Shown here: positions 26,235-35,524 of the stretch, piece after piece | Numbering within the stretch: the stretch's first letter is position 1 | How the letters are laid out: each line of letters begins with the position of its first letter | Assembly: GCA_017645765.1 (NCBI GenBank) | Contig: JAGCNV010000057.1 | Span: 1 to 64,000 of the forward strand | Origin: a bacterium | GTDB taxonomy: Bacteria; UBP6; UBA1177 | Length of the DNA: 64,000 nucleotides | Reading direction: 5' to 3' | The notes under the pieces: generated by a model | Told to the model about the DNA's origin: nothing | Databases searched by the model: none | The model's input: the letters and a program-made list of their open reading frames with translations, nothing else | Program-made: the position numbers and the translations under genes

Positions 26235-27278
26235 ATGGCAAGAACAGCTCTTGTTTTAGAAACTAACCCCGTCATCACGGAAAGGTATCTCGACTACACT
26301 CACGATTCAGACTGGCGCATAATGCTGAAAGACACTCTGAATGATTTCCTTGAAAAACTCCAGCATGAAAAATTCAATCTCATCGTGGCGGAAGAATCGC
26401 TTCTGCCGCAGGGAATAATACAAATGATGAAGTCGACAGGAATTCCGTTTCTTCTTGCCACGAACAATAAGAATCCGGAAATCCCGACTTTGCCGAGGAA
26501 CTTCAACCGAACGGAATTGCTTACGGTTTTCGGCAGATTAGTACCTGAGACCCAGGCTGATCCGGAAATCGAAGATTTTGAAAAGGAAGATACCACAATA
26601 AACGATCTTCTTTCCGGTCTTGAAGACGAAGAAGAAACTTTCGAACTTTCTTCCGATGCTGTAGTCACCGAACCGGAAAAACCGCTTGAAGAAGAAAAAA
26701 AGAACGAACCGGAAGATTCTGTCTCGGATTTCTTCGGAGACGGCGAACTTTTCAGCGACGAAGACAAAACTCCTGAAACACCTAACGAAGAAAAGAACTT
26801 ATTCAATACTATCAAACCTGCAACAGAGGTTTCGGAAAACAAAAAGAGCAAAACTTTCAATTCGCCTTCATTCAACAACAGAGATATAGACAGTTTTATC
26901 AATTCTCTGTCTCTCGACAAAGAAGATGGAAAAACCGCCTTTGAAAAAATTATGGAGGAAGAACCAACTCTTGAACAAAAAGTTGAAACACATACAAACG
27001 ACAAGGGGTCCGATTTACTTTTCGGGAATCAGGATGACAATGAATCCCCAACTGACAGCGCCGACAAATACCAGCCGGAAACAACTAACGTGACCGCAAA
27101 TCCGCTTCAAAACGAAGTCGAACTGGAAGATAACGCTGAAAAAAGTACCAAAACCGGGCTTTCCGACGATGCGATAAAGGCTGAAGTGTCGGCATGGCTT
27201 GAAAAAAATGCTCGGAGCATAATCAAGGAAATCGTAATGGAGCAGCTCGCCTCGCTTTCAGGGAAAAATAATGATTAA
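26235..27278 (+). CDS. Pseudo-receiver protein with acidic linker and PopZ-like C-terminus
   Basis: 347 residues, AGGAGG before the ATG. Residues 1-~108 have the length and alternating pattern of a response-regulator receiver (TALVLETNPVITERYL...KFNLIVAEESLLP). The phospho-acceptor Asp is replaced within IVAEE, so it is probably not phosphorylated. A ~200-residue acidic, low-complexity linker follows. The last ~30 residues (IKAEVSAWLEKNARSIIKEI) resemble the C-terminal oligomerisation helices of PopZ/DUF2497 proteins. I infer a scaffold or polar-organising role. It is in a tight run with ruvX, yhbY and bamA; its end overlaps ruvX by 8 bases. Confidence 0.8.
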   Translation: MARTALVLETNPVITERYLDYTHDSDWRIMLKDTLNDFLEKLQHEKFNLIVAEESLLPQGIIQMMKSTGIPFLLATNNKNPEIPTLPRNFNRTELLTVFGRLVPETQADPEIEDFEKEDTTINDLLSGLEDEEETFELSSDAVVTEPEKPLEEEKKNEPEDSVSDFFGDGELFSDEDKTPETPNEEKNLFNTIKPATEVSENKKSKTFNSPSFNNRDIDSFINSLSLDKEDGKTAFEKIMEEEPTLEQKVETHTNDKGSDLLFGNQDDNESPTDSADKYQPETTNVTANPLQNEVELEDNAEKSTKTGLSDDAIKAEVSAWLEKNARSIIKEIVMEQLASLSGKNND

Positions 27279-27729
27279 ACGGGTAGTCTCCCTCGACATA
27301 GGAATGAAGTTCATCGGAGTCGCCGCGACAGATCCGACATGGAATTTCCCTGTAATAATCGGCACTTTGAAGCGAAAAGACTCGATAAAGGACGATTTGA
27401 AAAGACTTGGTGAAATGCTTGATTTCGATATCGCAGCCTTTGCCATCGGTTATCCGATGCAGAGCAACGGCGAGGAAGGTTCGTTCATGCCTGTTGTAAA
27501 AGGATTCGAGCGAAGACTAAAGGAAATTTACGCAAATATCCCTTTTTTCGGAGTAGACGAATATTTCTCTTCGAAAGAAGCGGTCGAAATAAAAAATGTT
27601 AAATCTAAAAACTACCGCGAAAAAAAGCGCTCAGGCGTGATAGATTCGACGGCGGCGGCCGTTATCCTCGAAAGATTCATGGATTCGGCCGATTTCAAAA
27701 AACTGAAGGAAAGTTTTATGGAGAATTGA
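27271..27729 (+). CDS. ruvX: Holliday junction resolvase-like protein YqgF/RuvX
   Basis: 152 residues, RNase H-fold family with the first catalytic Asp in VVSLDIGMKFIG (D9), the GYPMQSNGEEG loop, VDEYFSSKEA and the last Asp in DSTAAAVILERF. Family members process the 5' end of pre-16S rRNA and were first described as putative Holliday junction resolvases. The ATG lies inside the end of the PopZ-like gene, suggesting coupled translation. The usual VDER motif is VDEY here. Confidence 0.88.
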   Translation: MIKRVVSLDIGMKFIGVAATDPTWNFPVIIGTLKRKDSIKDDLKRLGEMLDFDIAAFAIGYPMQSNGEEGSFMPVVKGFERRLKEIYANIPFFGVDEYFSSKEAVEIKNVKSKNYREKKRSGVIDSTAAAVILERFMDSADFKKLKESFMEN

Positions 27730-27730
27730 A

Positions 27731-28027
27731 ATGGAAAAACTCAGCGGAAAAGAAAAAAAGTATCTGCGCGGTCTTGCCCATGCGTTGAATCCGGTCGTTC
27801 TCATCGGAAGAAACGGCTACACGGAACAGGTCGCTTCTCAGATCGACGAGGCTCTGACAGCTCACGAGCTGATAAAAATCAAATTCATCGATTACATTGA
27901 CGAAAAAAAAGAGATCGCAGCAGAAATCACCGAAAAGCTGAAATGCGAATGCTGCGGCTCGATCGGGCACACGTTCATTTTCTTCAGGCAGAATAAAGAA
28001 CCTGAGAAGAGAAAAATAGAGTTTTAA
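27731..28027 (+). CDS. yhbY: YhbY-type CRM-domain RNA-binding protein
   Basis: 98 residues forming a single CRM domain: LSGKEKKYLRGLAHALNPVV, then IGRNGYTEQV and ELIKIKFID. Family members bind ribosomal precursors and aid 50S assembly. A short charged tail (RQNKEPEKRKIEF) follows. It starts one base after the ruvX stop. Confidence 0.92.
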   Translation: MEKLSGKEKKYLRGLAHALNPVVLIGRNGYTEQVASQIDEALTAHELIKIKFIDYIDEKKEIAAEITEKLKCECCGSIGHTFIFFRQNKEPEKRKIEF

Positions 28028-28049
28028 TTTCTTTTTTGCCGGTAGCCGT

Positions 28050-30980
28050 TTGAGTAAGTTTCGTTTTCTCATATTTGTTTTTTTGATCTTCATGACTTCG
28101 GTGCTTTTCGGCGCGGATATAGTCGAAGAAGTCGTCTGGGAAAGTCCCCTTAACTATTCCGACTTCGCCAGACTTGTAAAAATCAAGGAAAACGAACCTC
28201 TTTCAATCAAAAAAATCAGGCGGACGGTGAAACTGCTCTACGCTTCAAAAAAGTTCGAAAAAATTGATGTCTTCTCAGAAAAAACAGGAAACGGCAAAGT
28301 TAGAATCAAGATTAAGGCAAAACCTCAGCTCATCATCAAAAAAATAAAAATCAAAGGAAACTACCATCTGACCGACAGGGAACTGAAACTTGCTTCCGGC
28401 ATCGGGCTCAATTCGCTTTATTTTGAAGCCAATACCGAGAAAATCAAAGAAGAAATCGTCTACTATTACCGTGAAAACGGCTATTTTTCAGTTGTGGTCA
28501 ACCTTTCGACTGAAAAAATATCACCGACAGCTGTCAAAATGATGATAGAGGTGAACGAAGGACCGCAGGAAAAAATAAAAAAATTCGTTCTCAACGGGAA
28601 ATTCAACAAAACCGAGTTCAAAAAGCTGAAATTCGACCTTGAAGCCGCTTTCAAAGGACGTCCCTACACAGACAAAAACATTACCGAAATCGAATATTTC
28701 GTGACTGACCGTTACAAAGAACAGGGTTATCTCAACATTTCTGTTTCATCAGACAAGCGCAAAAACGGAACAGTCGCGCTGAAAGTCAACAAAGGAAGCC
28801 ATTTCTCGATAAATGTCGAAGGAGCCTACTGGTTCTCGCCTGACACCGTTACAAAAGTTATCAAAGATGTTCCGAACTACCATTTTGACACAGTCGGAAT
28901 CCAGAAAAAGCTCGAGATACTTTATCAGGCCTACGGTTTCCATGATGCCGAAATAAAAGCCGAAATCCTTGAAAAGACCATTTCCGGCGAGGCTTTCAGC
29001 ACAATCAACATCAAGATCAAAGAAAACGAGCGGCGCTTCATCAACGAGATAGTCATCAACGGTGCCGGAAACGAAAAGAACAGAAAAATCGTCACGAAAA
29101 GGCTTAGCGACTTTATCGGCGACAGGATCGACGAAGAGAATTTTCCGCTGATTATGATAAACAGGACAACTACCGGCGGCGGATATATCGATTCTGACGG
29201 AAAAAGGGAACAGACTCTCAAAGACAGCAGGAAAGACAAGATCGTACGCCCCGATTCACCTCACGCAATACCAAAGGCATATTTGGAAGAAATACGTGAA
29301 ATTACTGAAAAAATCTATCAAAATGACGGCTATGCGGATGTCGAGGTAGGAAACGCGCAGATTATAGACAAAGACGGCAGACTCTCGCTGAATATCGATG
29401 TTTCCGAGAACACGCAGTACTTCCTTTCGGGGGTTGAGGCCTACTCAGGTGACGAGAAACTCGACAAAGATATGAAAAAGAAGATAAAACTGCCGAAACC
29501 GGTACCGTTCAACGAGAGGATTGTCCAGGCTTATCAGAAAAGGATAACTGATTTTCTCACCGACGAAGGATATATTTTCCAGCTTGTGACACACGAAGAA
29601 AGAACCGAAGGAGACAAAGTTTTCCTTTCGTTCCATGTTGAATATCTCTTCAAAGTCAAAATCACCGAAGTCGTCATCGCGGGGAACTACCTGACTACGA
29701 CATGGGTCGTGCGCCATATCCTCCGCATCGATCCAGGCGATGTTCTTGACGGAGATTCCTTCCAGTACAGCCGCAGGAATATGCTTCAGACCGGTATTTT
29801 CCAATCAGTCGACATTGATTTCATCGACCCCGAATTTCCGAACGAAGAGAAAGATCTTGTCGTCACAGTAAGCGAATCGGAGCGTTTCAGAGTTTCGCCT
29901 GGTGTCGGAATAAGCACGGACGAAGGTATCAGGGCTATCGGCACATTCGAGTGGAAAAACATGGCGAAATCGGGCGTTTCGTCGAAAATCAGTCTCAAAG
30001 TTTCAAGAAAAATCGAATTTTTTATGAATGACCGCTTCAGAAAATACTACTCCGAGGACTTCACGGACTGGCAGCGGACCGAAAGGAAAGTCAATCTGAC
30101 GTTCCTTTTCCAGGACACCTACATTCCGAAAGTTCCGCTTTCTGCGCAGATTGACGCGTTCCACGTCCACGACATAAGAAGCAACGGCGGACTTCCATAC
30201 ATGATCGATAAAAACGGTCTTTACTTTAGTATCTTCCGGCGTTTCAGCAACCGTTACTTCATTTCTACAGGTGTTGAGGTCGCATACCGGTACGAGAAGG
30301 ACTATGAGGTCGATGAAGGCGGCGACGTCAGCTACGAAATTCTGCAGAGACTTGTCATTTCACCCGAAATCAGAGGCTATATTGACTTCCGGGATTCTCT
30401 TTTCTTCCCGACAAAAGGGTGGAAACTTTCCCTCAGATACCAGAACACCTCATCTGTAGCCGGTGACACAAATCAGTATTCGCTCTTCGAAGGCAGTCTT
30501 GCGATATATATTCCGCTCCATTACAGAACCAATTTCGCAGGCGATATCATATCGACAGACAGACTGATTTACCACGCTTTCCTTTCTTCTGCGTTCCTTC
30601 TTCCGCACTCCGGTGAACTCTCGTCAGACGATGTCCTGAAACTTGGCGGCAACACAACAATGCGAGGATTTTACACGAACGAGCTGCTTCCGATAGACAT
30701 GAAAGGAGAAATGGCAGAAGGCAAATTCTACATGTATTTGCGTAACGAACTCAGGGTAAAAATAGTAACTGACCTCTATTTCATAGGGTTCTGCGACATC
30801 GGAAACCTCTGGGAGGAAGTAAGTCATGTCGGTGAAGGCGAACTTTTCCGCTATGCTTCCGGCGGCGGGCTGCTCTACGCTTCGCCTATCGGCTCGATAA
30901 CAGCTCAGGCCGGATTCAATCTGAAACCACATGAAGGAGAAAACACATGGACGATTCATGTATTCCTTTCAACGCTGTAA
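28050..30980 (+). CDS. bamA: Outer membrane assembly factor BamA (Omp85), seven POTRA domains
   Basis: 976 residues with a TTG start followed by a signal peptide (FRFLIFVFLIFMTSVLFGA). I count seven POTRA-type repeats in residues ~25-605, each with an IKIKGN/VVIAGN-like strand and a VNEGP/VTVSES-like end, against five in Escherichia coli. The fifth carries an insertion (about 355-405). The Omp85 barrel follows, with the loop-6 motif LGGNTTMRGF. It inserts beta-barrel proteins into the outer membrane. A TamA-like role cannot be excluded. It is preceded by yhbY by 22 bases and overlaps the GH13 lipoprotein gene by 34 bases. Confidence 0.92.
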   Translation: MSKFRFLIFVFLIFMTSVLFGADIVEEVVWESPLNYSDFARLVKIKENEPLSIKKIRRTVKLLYASKKFEKIDVFSEKTGNGKVRIKIKAKPQLIIKKIKIKGNYHLTDRELKLASGIGLNSLYFEANTEKIKEEIVYYYRENGYFSVVVNLSTEKISPTAVKMMIEVNEGPQEKIKKFVLNGKFNKTEFKKLKFDLEAAFKGRPYTDKNITEIEYFVTDRYKEQGYLNISVSSDKRKNGTVALKVNKGSHFSINVEGAYWFSPDTVTKVIKDVPNYHFDTVGIQKKLEILYQAYGFHDAEIKAEILEKTISGEAFSTINIKIKENERRFINEIVINGAGNEKNRKIVTKRLSDFIGDRIDEENFPLIMINRTTTGGGYIDSDGKREQTLKDSRKDKIVRPDSPHAIPKAYLEEIREITEKIYQNDGYADVEVGNAQIIDKDGRLSLNIDVSENTQYFLSGVEAYSGDEKLDKDMKKKIKLPKPVPFNERIVQAYQKRITDFLTDEGYIFQLVTHEERTEGDKVFLSFHVEYLFKVKITEVVIAGNYLTTTWVVRHILRIDPGDVLDGDSFQYSRRNMLQTGIFQSVDIDFIDPEFPNEEKDLVVTVSESERFRVSPGVGISTDEGIRAIGTFEWKNMAKSGVSSKISLKVSRKIEFFMNDRFRKYYSEDFTDWQRTERKVNLTFLFQDTYIPKVPLSAQIDAFHVHDIRSNGGLPYMIDKNGLYFSIFRRFSNRYFISTGVEVAYRYEKDYEVDEGGDVSYEILQRLVISPEIRGYIDFRDSLFFPTKGWKLSLRYQNTSSVAGDTNQYSLFEGSLAIYIPLHYRTNFAGDIISTDRLIYHAFLSSAFLLPHSGELSSDDVLKLGGNTTMRGFYTNELLPIDMKGEMAEGKFYMYLRNELRVKIVTDLYFIGFCDIGNLWEEVSHVGEGELFRYASGGGLLYASPIGSITAQAGFNLKPHEGENTWTIHVFLSTL

Positions 30981-33196
30981 AAGCGGCTGTCATATTTATT
31001 TTACTTGCATTTTCTTTAATAATCATATCGTGCGGGAATGAATCGCAGATTAATTTCTGCAACGGAGTTATCATCTCTGTCGCAGGAAGAGCCGAAGACG
31101 ATTTATACATCAAAAGCTCTTTCAACAACTGGTCTTTTTCGACTCCGATGACCTACAAAGACGGAATATGGAGCGTTGAACTATTTCTCGCTCCCGGCAG
31201 CTATCCCTACGAGTTTTTCTCGGCAAAAACATCCAAACGTTTTTTAGATAATGCCAATCCTCTCACGATGTTCGACAAAGACATCCGTTACAGCAAGCTC
31301 GTTGTAAAAGACTGCCGCTACCCGACAGTTGAACTTGCCGGACGCCCTGAAATAAACGGGAAAAACATAAAGTTCCAGATAAAATTCACCCCTGGAATAT
31401 CAGGTAAAAACCCTGATTTCAACAAATCCGAAATATTGCTCGGAAGAGAAACGGCCGACTATTCTTTTGACAAAAAAACAGGAATAATCTCAATAGATTA
31501 CGAAGCAAAAGATTTTGACAAATTCACTTGGTTCTTCAGAATTTTCGACAGTGACGGTTTTGCGGCGGAAGTTCTCACCGTACCGGTCTGGATCGAAAAA
31601 AAAGAGTTTGACTGGACAGAAAACGCATTCATTTATCAGCTTATGACAGACCGTTTCAGCAACGGCGACAAAAGCAACGATGACCCGCTTCCGGCCATTG
31701 ATGAAAAGGCAAACTGGCAGGGGGGCGATTTTCAGGGAATCATTGACAAAATCGACGACAACTACTTCACAGACATGGGTGTTAACGTCCTCTGGATAAG
31801 CTCTCCCGTTGCAAATACCGAAAATCCAGGCAAAGGAATGGGAGGCGACACCAGATACTACGCTCCTTACCACTCATACTGGCCTGTTGCGACCGGCTGG
31901 ACGAACGAACTGCATCTTCCAGGACTTGATTCGCCGATCGAAAAGCACTTCGGAAGCGAGGAAAAACTCCACGAGCTCATTCAGAAAGCCCACAAAAAAG
32001 GGATCAGGATCATGTTCGACTTCGTGCCGAACCACGTTCACACCGACTCATACCTCTGGAAGACATACAAAAACCGCGGATGGTTCAACATGGCGGAAAA
32101 AGGATTTCCAAAAAATTCAAACGGCGGCTACACATGCGGCTGGGAAAAACCTGTTGAATGCTGGTTCACAGACTATTTAGCCGACATAAACTACGAGAAC
32201 AACGATGCTACCGAAGCAGTGATAAACCACCTGATCTGGATGATTCAGGAGTTTGACATTGACGGACTGCGCCTTGACGCGATAAGACTCATGAAGATCG
32301 ATTTCACCTCCTCTCTTAAAACGGCGATCCAGCGCAAAGTCACGACGACCGGCATTCTTTTCTACATGATCGGCGAAACTTTTACAGGGGATATGGGTTG
32401 GAAAGAAATCGGCGACTACCTTGGAGAGAGCAAGCTCGACGGGCAGTTCGATTTCCCTCTTTACCATCACATCGTGCGGACTTTTCTGCTTCAGAGCGAA
32501 ACAATAGAAACTTTTGCGGAGTTTCTCAAAACCAACGATTACCGCTACCAGAACGATTTTTACAAAGGCTCGATTATGGGCAATTTCATCGGAAATCACG
32601 ATGTGGCAAGGGCTTTGAGCCTTGCGAACAAGGATTTTGACGGTGTTTCGTCGCAGGGAGGAGCTGAAGCCGACCAGAAGGTTTGGGAAAACTCTCCTGA
32701 GCTACCTGAAGAGGAGCTTCCGTTCAAGAAAATGCGCAACGCTTTGACGTTCATGTTCACCCATCCCGGAATCCCGATAATCTATCAGGGTGACGAATTC
32801 GGAATGCCGGGCGCGAACGACCCTGACAACAGAAGAATGGCTCTTTTCGGCGACGATTTGAGTGAAAACCAGAAGAAAAACCTTGAACACACGCAAATTC
32901 TAGGCAAATTCCGTAAAGGCCATCCCGCTCTTGCAAAAGGAATAAGAAAAAACCTCATAGTAAAAGAAAACATCTACGCCTTTGCGATGAAGCATGAAAA
33001 AGAGACAGTCATAGCCGTTTTCAATAACGGGGAAGAAAGCGAAAAAGTGACGATAGACCTTGATGAAGCCGGCTTTAAAGGCGAAGCTGCAACTCTTTTT
33101 TCAGAAGAAAAAACCGAAACGAAAAAAAATAAAATCACGTTCGAACTCGAACCTTTCAGTTCGGAATTGATTTACGGGAGAAACGACACTATATAA
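30947..33196 (+). CDS. GH13 alpha-amylase-family lipoprotein
   Basis: 749 residues. AAGGAG precedes the ATG, which lies inside the end of bamA. Lipobox IISC. An N-terminal glycogen-binding-like (CBM48/E-set) segment (SFNNWSFSTPMTYKDGIWSVEL) is followed by a second beta domain and the GH13 barrel. Conserved regions are seen: DFVPNHVH, GLRLDAIRL with the nucleophile Asp, IGETF with the acid/base Glu, and GNHDVAR. A C-terminal beta domain ends it. It should hydrolyse or transglycosylate alpha-1,4-glucans at the periplasmic or outer face. Cyclomaltodextrinase/neopullulanase-type activity is possible from the layout. Confidence 0.93.
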   Translation: MDDSCIPFNAVKAAVIFILLAFSLIIISCGNESQINFCNGVIISVAGRAEDDLYIKSSFNNWSFSTPMTYKDGIWSVELFLAPGSYPYEFFSAKTSKRFLDNANPLTMFDKDIRYSKLVVKDCRYPTVELAGRPEINGKNIKFQIKFTPGISGKNPDFNKSEILLGRETADYSFDKKTGIISIDYEAKDFDKFTWFFRIFDSDGFAAEVLTVPVWIEKKEFDWTENAFIYQLMTDRFSNGDKSNDDPLPAIDEKANWQGGDFQGIIDKIDDNYFTDMGVNVLWISSPVANTENPGKGMGGDTRYYAPYHSYWPVATGWTNELHLPGLDSPIEKHFGSEEKLHELIQKAHKKGIRIMFDFVPNHVHTDSYLWKTYKNRGWFNMAEKGFPKNSNGGYTCGWEKPVECWFTDYLADINYENNDATEAVINHLIWMIQEFDIDGLRLDAIRLMKIDFTSSLKTAIQRKVTTTGILFYMIGETFTGDMGWKEIGDYLGESKLDGQFDFPLYHHIVRTFLLQSETIETFAEFLKTNDYRYQNDFYKGSIMGNFIGNHDVARALSLANKDFDGVSSQGGAEADQKVWENSPELPEEELPFKKMRNALTFMFTHPGIPIIYQGDEFGMPGANDPDNRRMALFGDDLSENQKKNLEHTQILGKFRKGHPALAKGIRKNLIVKENIYAFAMKHEKETVIAVFNNGEESEKVTIDLDEAGFKGEAATLFSEEKTETKKNKITFELEPFSSELIYGRNDTI
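33167..33195 (+). promoter_or_regulatory. Possible promoter at the end of the GH13 gene
   Basis: TTGATT (33,167-33,172), 17 bases, then TATATA (33,190-33,195), with an overlapping TATAAT at 33,192. It would serve the Sua5-like gene starting at 33,227. Confidence 0.4.
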
Positions 33197-33226
33197 TCAG
33201 CTGTTTTTGATTTTTCAGAGGTAAAA

Positions 33227-33835
33227 ATGGAAAGGATTTCAGTCCATCTCAACAATCCGGAACGCAGGGCGATAGACAAGACTGCAGCAGTACTCGAAAA
33301 CGGAGAAGTCGTGCTTCTTCCCGGTGACACCTCCTATCTTCTGGCGGTGAAAATCGGCAAAAAAGGGGCGTTGGAAAAACTCAACCGCATAAAACAGAGC
33401 AAAAAAAGGAAGTTCTACTCCCTGATTTTCAAGGATTTGAGCGACATTTCGCGCTACGCCGACATCGACAACCGCCATTTCAGCCTGCTGAAACGCTGCC
33501 TTCCCGGAGCTTACACATTCATTCTTACAGCGAGCCGCGAAATCCCCAAAATCATGCTCGAAAACCGTAAAGAGATCGGAATAAGGATCCCCGAGAGCCG
33601 CTTTCTGAACGATCTTGTCGATGCTTTGGGCGAACCTATAGTCGTTTCGACCGCATCGAATGAGGACGGCGAGGAGTTCTGCGATCCTGATGAAGACGCT
33701 CCCGACTGGCTCGGTTTCGTCGATCTGCTGGTAAACGGCGGCTATATCGCAATGGATCAGACAACTATCGTCCAGCTTTCGGGCGACGAATACGAAATCG
33801 TCCGCGAAGGAAAAGGCGATACCGATATTTTTTAA
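33227..33835 (+). CDS. Sua5/YciO/YrdC-family protein
   Basis: 202 residues with the YrdC fold: VVLLPGDTSYLLAVKI, LNRIKQSKKRKFYSLIF, LPGAYTFILTAS, IGIRIPES and VVSTASN. The family makes threonylcarbamoyl-adenylate for tRNA t6A; the single-domain YciO branch is less well defined. The sequence KRKFYSLIFKDLS is closer to YciO than to TsaC by eye. GAGG precedes the start. The nitroreductase gene follows 10 bases later. Confidence 0.88.
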   Translation: MERISVHLNNPERRAIDKTAAVLENGEVVLLPGDTSYLLAVKIGKKGALEKLNRIKQSKKRKFYSLIFKDLSDISRYADIDNRHFSLLKRCLPGAYTFILTASREIPKIMLENRKEIGIRIPESRFLNDLVDALGEPIVVSTASNEDGEEFCDPDEDAPDWLGFVDLLVNGGYIAMDQTTIVQLSGDEYEIVREGKGDTDIF

Positions 33836-33845
33836 GGAGGCAACA

Positions 33846-34364
33846 ATGGATTTCATCGAACTCGCGAAAAAACGTTACTCTGTCAGGAGTTATTCGGACA
33901 AAAAAGTGGAAAAGGAGATCCTCGACAAAATTCTCGAAGCTGGAAACATCGCTCCGACCGCGAAAAACCAGCAGCCGCAGAGAATCTACGTCATTGAGGA
34001 CGCAGCCCTGCTCGCAAAACTCGACACTCTGACTCCGTGCCGCTACAACGCGCCGACAGTTCTCATTTTCACCTACAATACCGACGAGGACTGGAAAAAC
34101 CCGAATGAAGAAGGGATCCACGCCGGGATCGAGGATGTCAGCATCGTAGCGACCCACATCATGCTTCAGGCGGCTGAACTCGGACTCGGCACGACCTGGT
34201 GCAACATGTTCGGAAACACCGCGCTCGAAAAGGCGTTCGACCTCCCGGCAAACGAAAGATCGGTCCTCTTCATGGATCTCGGCTATCCGGCTGAAGACGC
34301 TGAACCTTCGCCCAGACACACCGAAAAGAAACCGCTGGAAGCAACAGTAAAATATTTGAAATAG
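33846..34364 (+). CDS. Nitroreductase-family FMN protein
   Basis: 172 residues, AAGGAGG before the ATG. The N-terminal KKRYSVRSYSDKKV gives the phosphate-binding Arg/Ser cluster of FMN-dependent nitroreductases. IAPTAKNQQPQRIYVI, AAELGLGTTWCNMFG and DLGYPAEDAEPSPRHTEKKP are the other family motifs. It reduces nitro compounds, quinones or related substrates with NAD(P)H; the physiological substrate is unknown. Confidence 0.93.
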   Translation: MDFIELAKKRYSVRSYSDKKVEKEILDKILEAGNIAPTAKNQQPQRIYVIEDAALLAKLDTLTPCRYNAPTVLIFTYNTDEDWKNPNEEGIHAGIEDVSIVATHIMLQAAELGLGTTWCNMFGNTALEKAFDLPANERSVLFMDLGYPAEDAEPSPRHTEKKPLEATVKYLK

Positions 34365-34373
34365 GAGACCGGA

Positions 34374-34568
34374 ATGAAAAGATCATCACTTGCCGCGGTT
34401 TTCGCTCTTTTGTTCCCGCTTCTTCTCTCCTCATGCGGAAAACAGCCGCCCACCCCCGCAACTGAAGCGCAGAAAATGATCGAAATGAAGCAGGAAGCGG
34501 AAAAGAAACTCAACGACTCAATCAAAACGATCGAAGAAAAGGAAAAGAAAGCCCTGGAAGATCTGTAA
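34374..34568 (+). CDS. Small lipoprotein with coiled-coil tail
   Basis: 64 residues, AGGAG before the ATG. A lipobox LLSSC is followed by a short Pro-rich stretch and a charged helix (ATEAQKMIEMKQEAEKKLND). It is probably anchored to the outer membrane as a short helical lipoprotein, as with Lpp-like proteins, though no family was identified. It is cotranscribed with the nitroreductase gene (9-base gap). Confidence 0.8.
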   Translation: MKRSSLAAVFALLFPLLLSSCGKQPPTPATEAQKMIEMKQEAEKKLNDSIKTIEEKEKKALEDL

Positions 34569-34595
34569 CTCCGCGTCAGCATACCTTTTCCGTTT

Positions 34596-34901
34596 TCACA
34601 AAAGTCTTTTCTCGTCACGACCGGAATAAAGAATTCTTCGAATTTCCATGACATCGTCAACAACGACATACCACACGGTATAATTTTTTACATTGATTCT
34701 TCGGTATGGATGCTTTCGTTCTTTTGATGACGGCCAAACTGCGAAAGATTCAGGGTTTTCCAAACGTTTAAGGATCGCTTTTTCAATTCTTGAAACGGTA
34801 TTTTCTGCGGCGATCGGGCTTAAAAGGGTATTTTGAATATAATCAACTATATTGATCAGATCTTCTTTTGCCAACGGAAGATAGCGTAACTTGTAGCTCA
34901 T
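34596..34901 (-). CDS. RelE/ParE-family toxin
   Basis: 101 residues: YLPLAKEDLINIVDYI at the start, RLENPESFAVWPSS in the middle and the C-terminal YRRINVKNYTVWYVV...IRRILYSGRD typical of RelE/ParE toxins. It should cleave mRNA on the ribosome or, if ParE-like, inhibit gyrase. Its ATG overlaps the stop of the antitoxin gene in a TAATG junction. Confidence 0.9.
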   Translation of the reverse strand: MSYKLRYLPLAKEDLINIVDYIQNTLLSPIAAENTVSRIEKAILKRLENPESFAVWPSSKERKHPYRRINVKNYTVWYVVVDDVMEIRRILYSGRDEKRLL

Positions 34902-35161
34902 TATTTTGCCCTGATACGTGCTCGGACAGCACTAAAAACTTCATCGTGGGAGAGGCGTTCTGGAGTCTCTTCTGCCTGAATATCCGCAGCATCAAGTTTT
35001 GCCTCGATATTTTCGGTAAGGCTTTCGTACATGTCGAGACTCATCACCACCATAGAACCGTAACCGTTTTTTGTCAGAAAAACCGGCTCTTTCCTTGAAA
35101 AAACCAAACTCTCTATGTCAGAGAATTTGTTGCGAAGATCTGAAACTGGGCGAATTTGCAT
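34901..35161 (-). CDS. Phd/YefM-family antitoxin
   Basis: 86 residues. MQIRPVSDLRNKFSDIESLV and PVFLTKNGYGSMVVMSLDMYESL are the Phd/YefM N-terminal DNA-binding fold, followed by an acidic toxin-binding tail. AGGAGG lies before the start. It neutralises the downstream toxin and probably represses the pair's promoter in the AT-rich region upstream. Confidence 0.92.
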   Translation of the reverse strand: MQIRPVSDLRNKFSDIESLVFSRKEPVFLTKNGYGSMVVMSLDMYESLTENIEAKLDAADIQAEETPERLSHDEVFSAVRARIRAK

Positions 35162-35412
35162 AATTTCCTCCTAAAAAAACAGAAAAATTATCAGTATTCT
35201 ATCAAAATTTTATCAAAATTCAAGCTTTCGGTATATTGTCAGTGCAAAGTTTGCGCTTTCAAGCGCATAGTTTGAAGTGAGCTTATTTAAAAGCCGCCAC
35301 GCAGCGCACCTTCCCTCCCCGCCGTCTGAGACAATAACAGCCGGGGAATTTTGATACTTATAGTCTGGGCATTGAAGTATTGTTAAAAAAAACACTTTAT
35401 TACCAAATGATG
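35162..35412. other. Gap between the antitoxin gene and the island promoter
   Basis: AT-rich at first, with a duplicated TATCAAAATT, then a GC-rich block (35,290-35,345) encoding nothing convincing. A short minus-strand frame here was rejected as a gene. Confidence 0.5.
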
Positions 35413-35441
35413 TTGACTTAACCCGTTTCAAATTCTACAAT
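35413..35441 (+). promoter_or_regulatory. sigma70-type promoter at the island's left side
   Basis: TTGACT (35,413-35,418), 17-base spacer, TACAAT (35,436-35,441), 83 bases before the first start codon of the broken gene. Confidence 0.6.
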
Positions 35442-35524
35442 AATTATTAGTCATATTCAATGCTTGCTGAATTGCTATTGAATACAAGAAAGGCTTAGTT
35501 AGATGCTTACGAGGAAAGATGGTC

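Noticed and set aside
34374-35161. The Phd/RelE-type pair as part of the AT-rich island
   Set aside because: It is on the opposite strand with composition closer to the flanking genes. I treat it as a separate accessory pair next to the island.
35213-35431. A 72-codon minus-strand frame between the antitoxin gene and the island
   Set aside because: No ribosome site, no recognisable domain, and mixed composition. It runs through a GC-rich block that looks like an intergenic repeat, so I did not call a gene.
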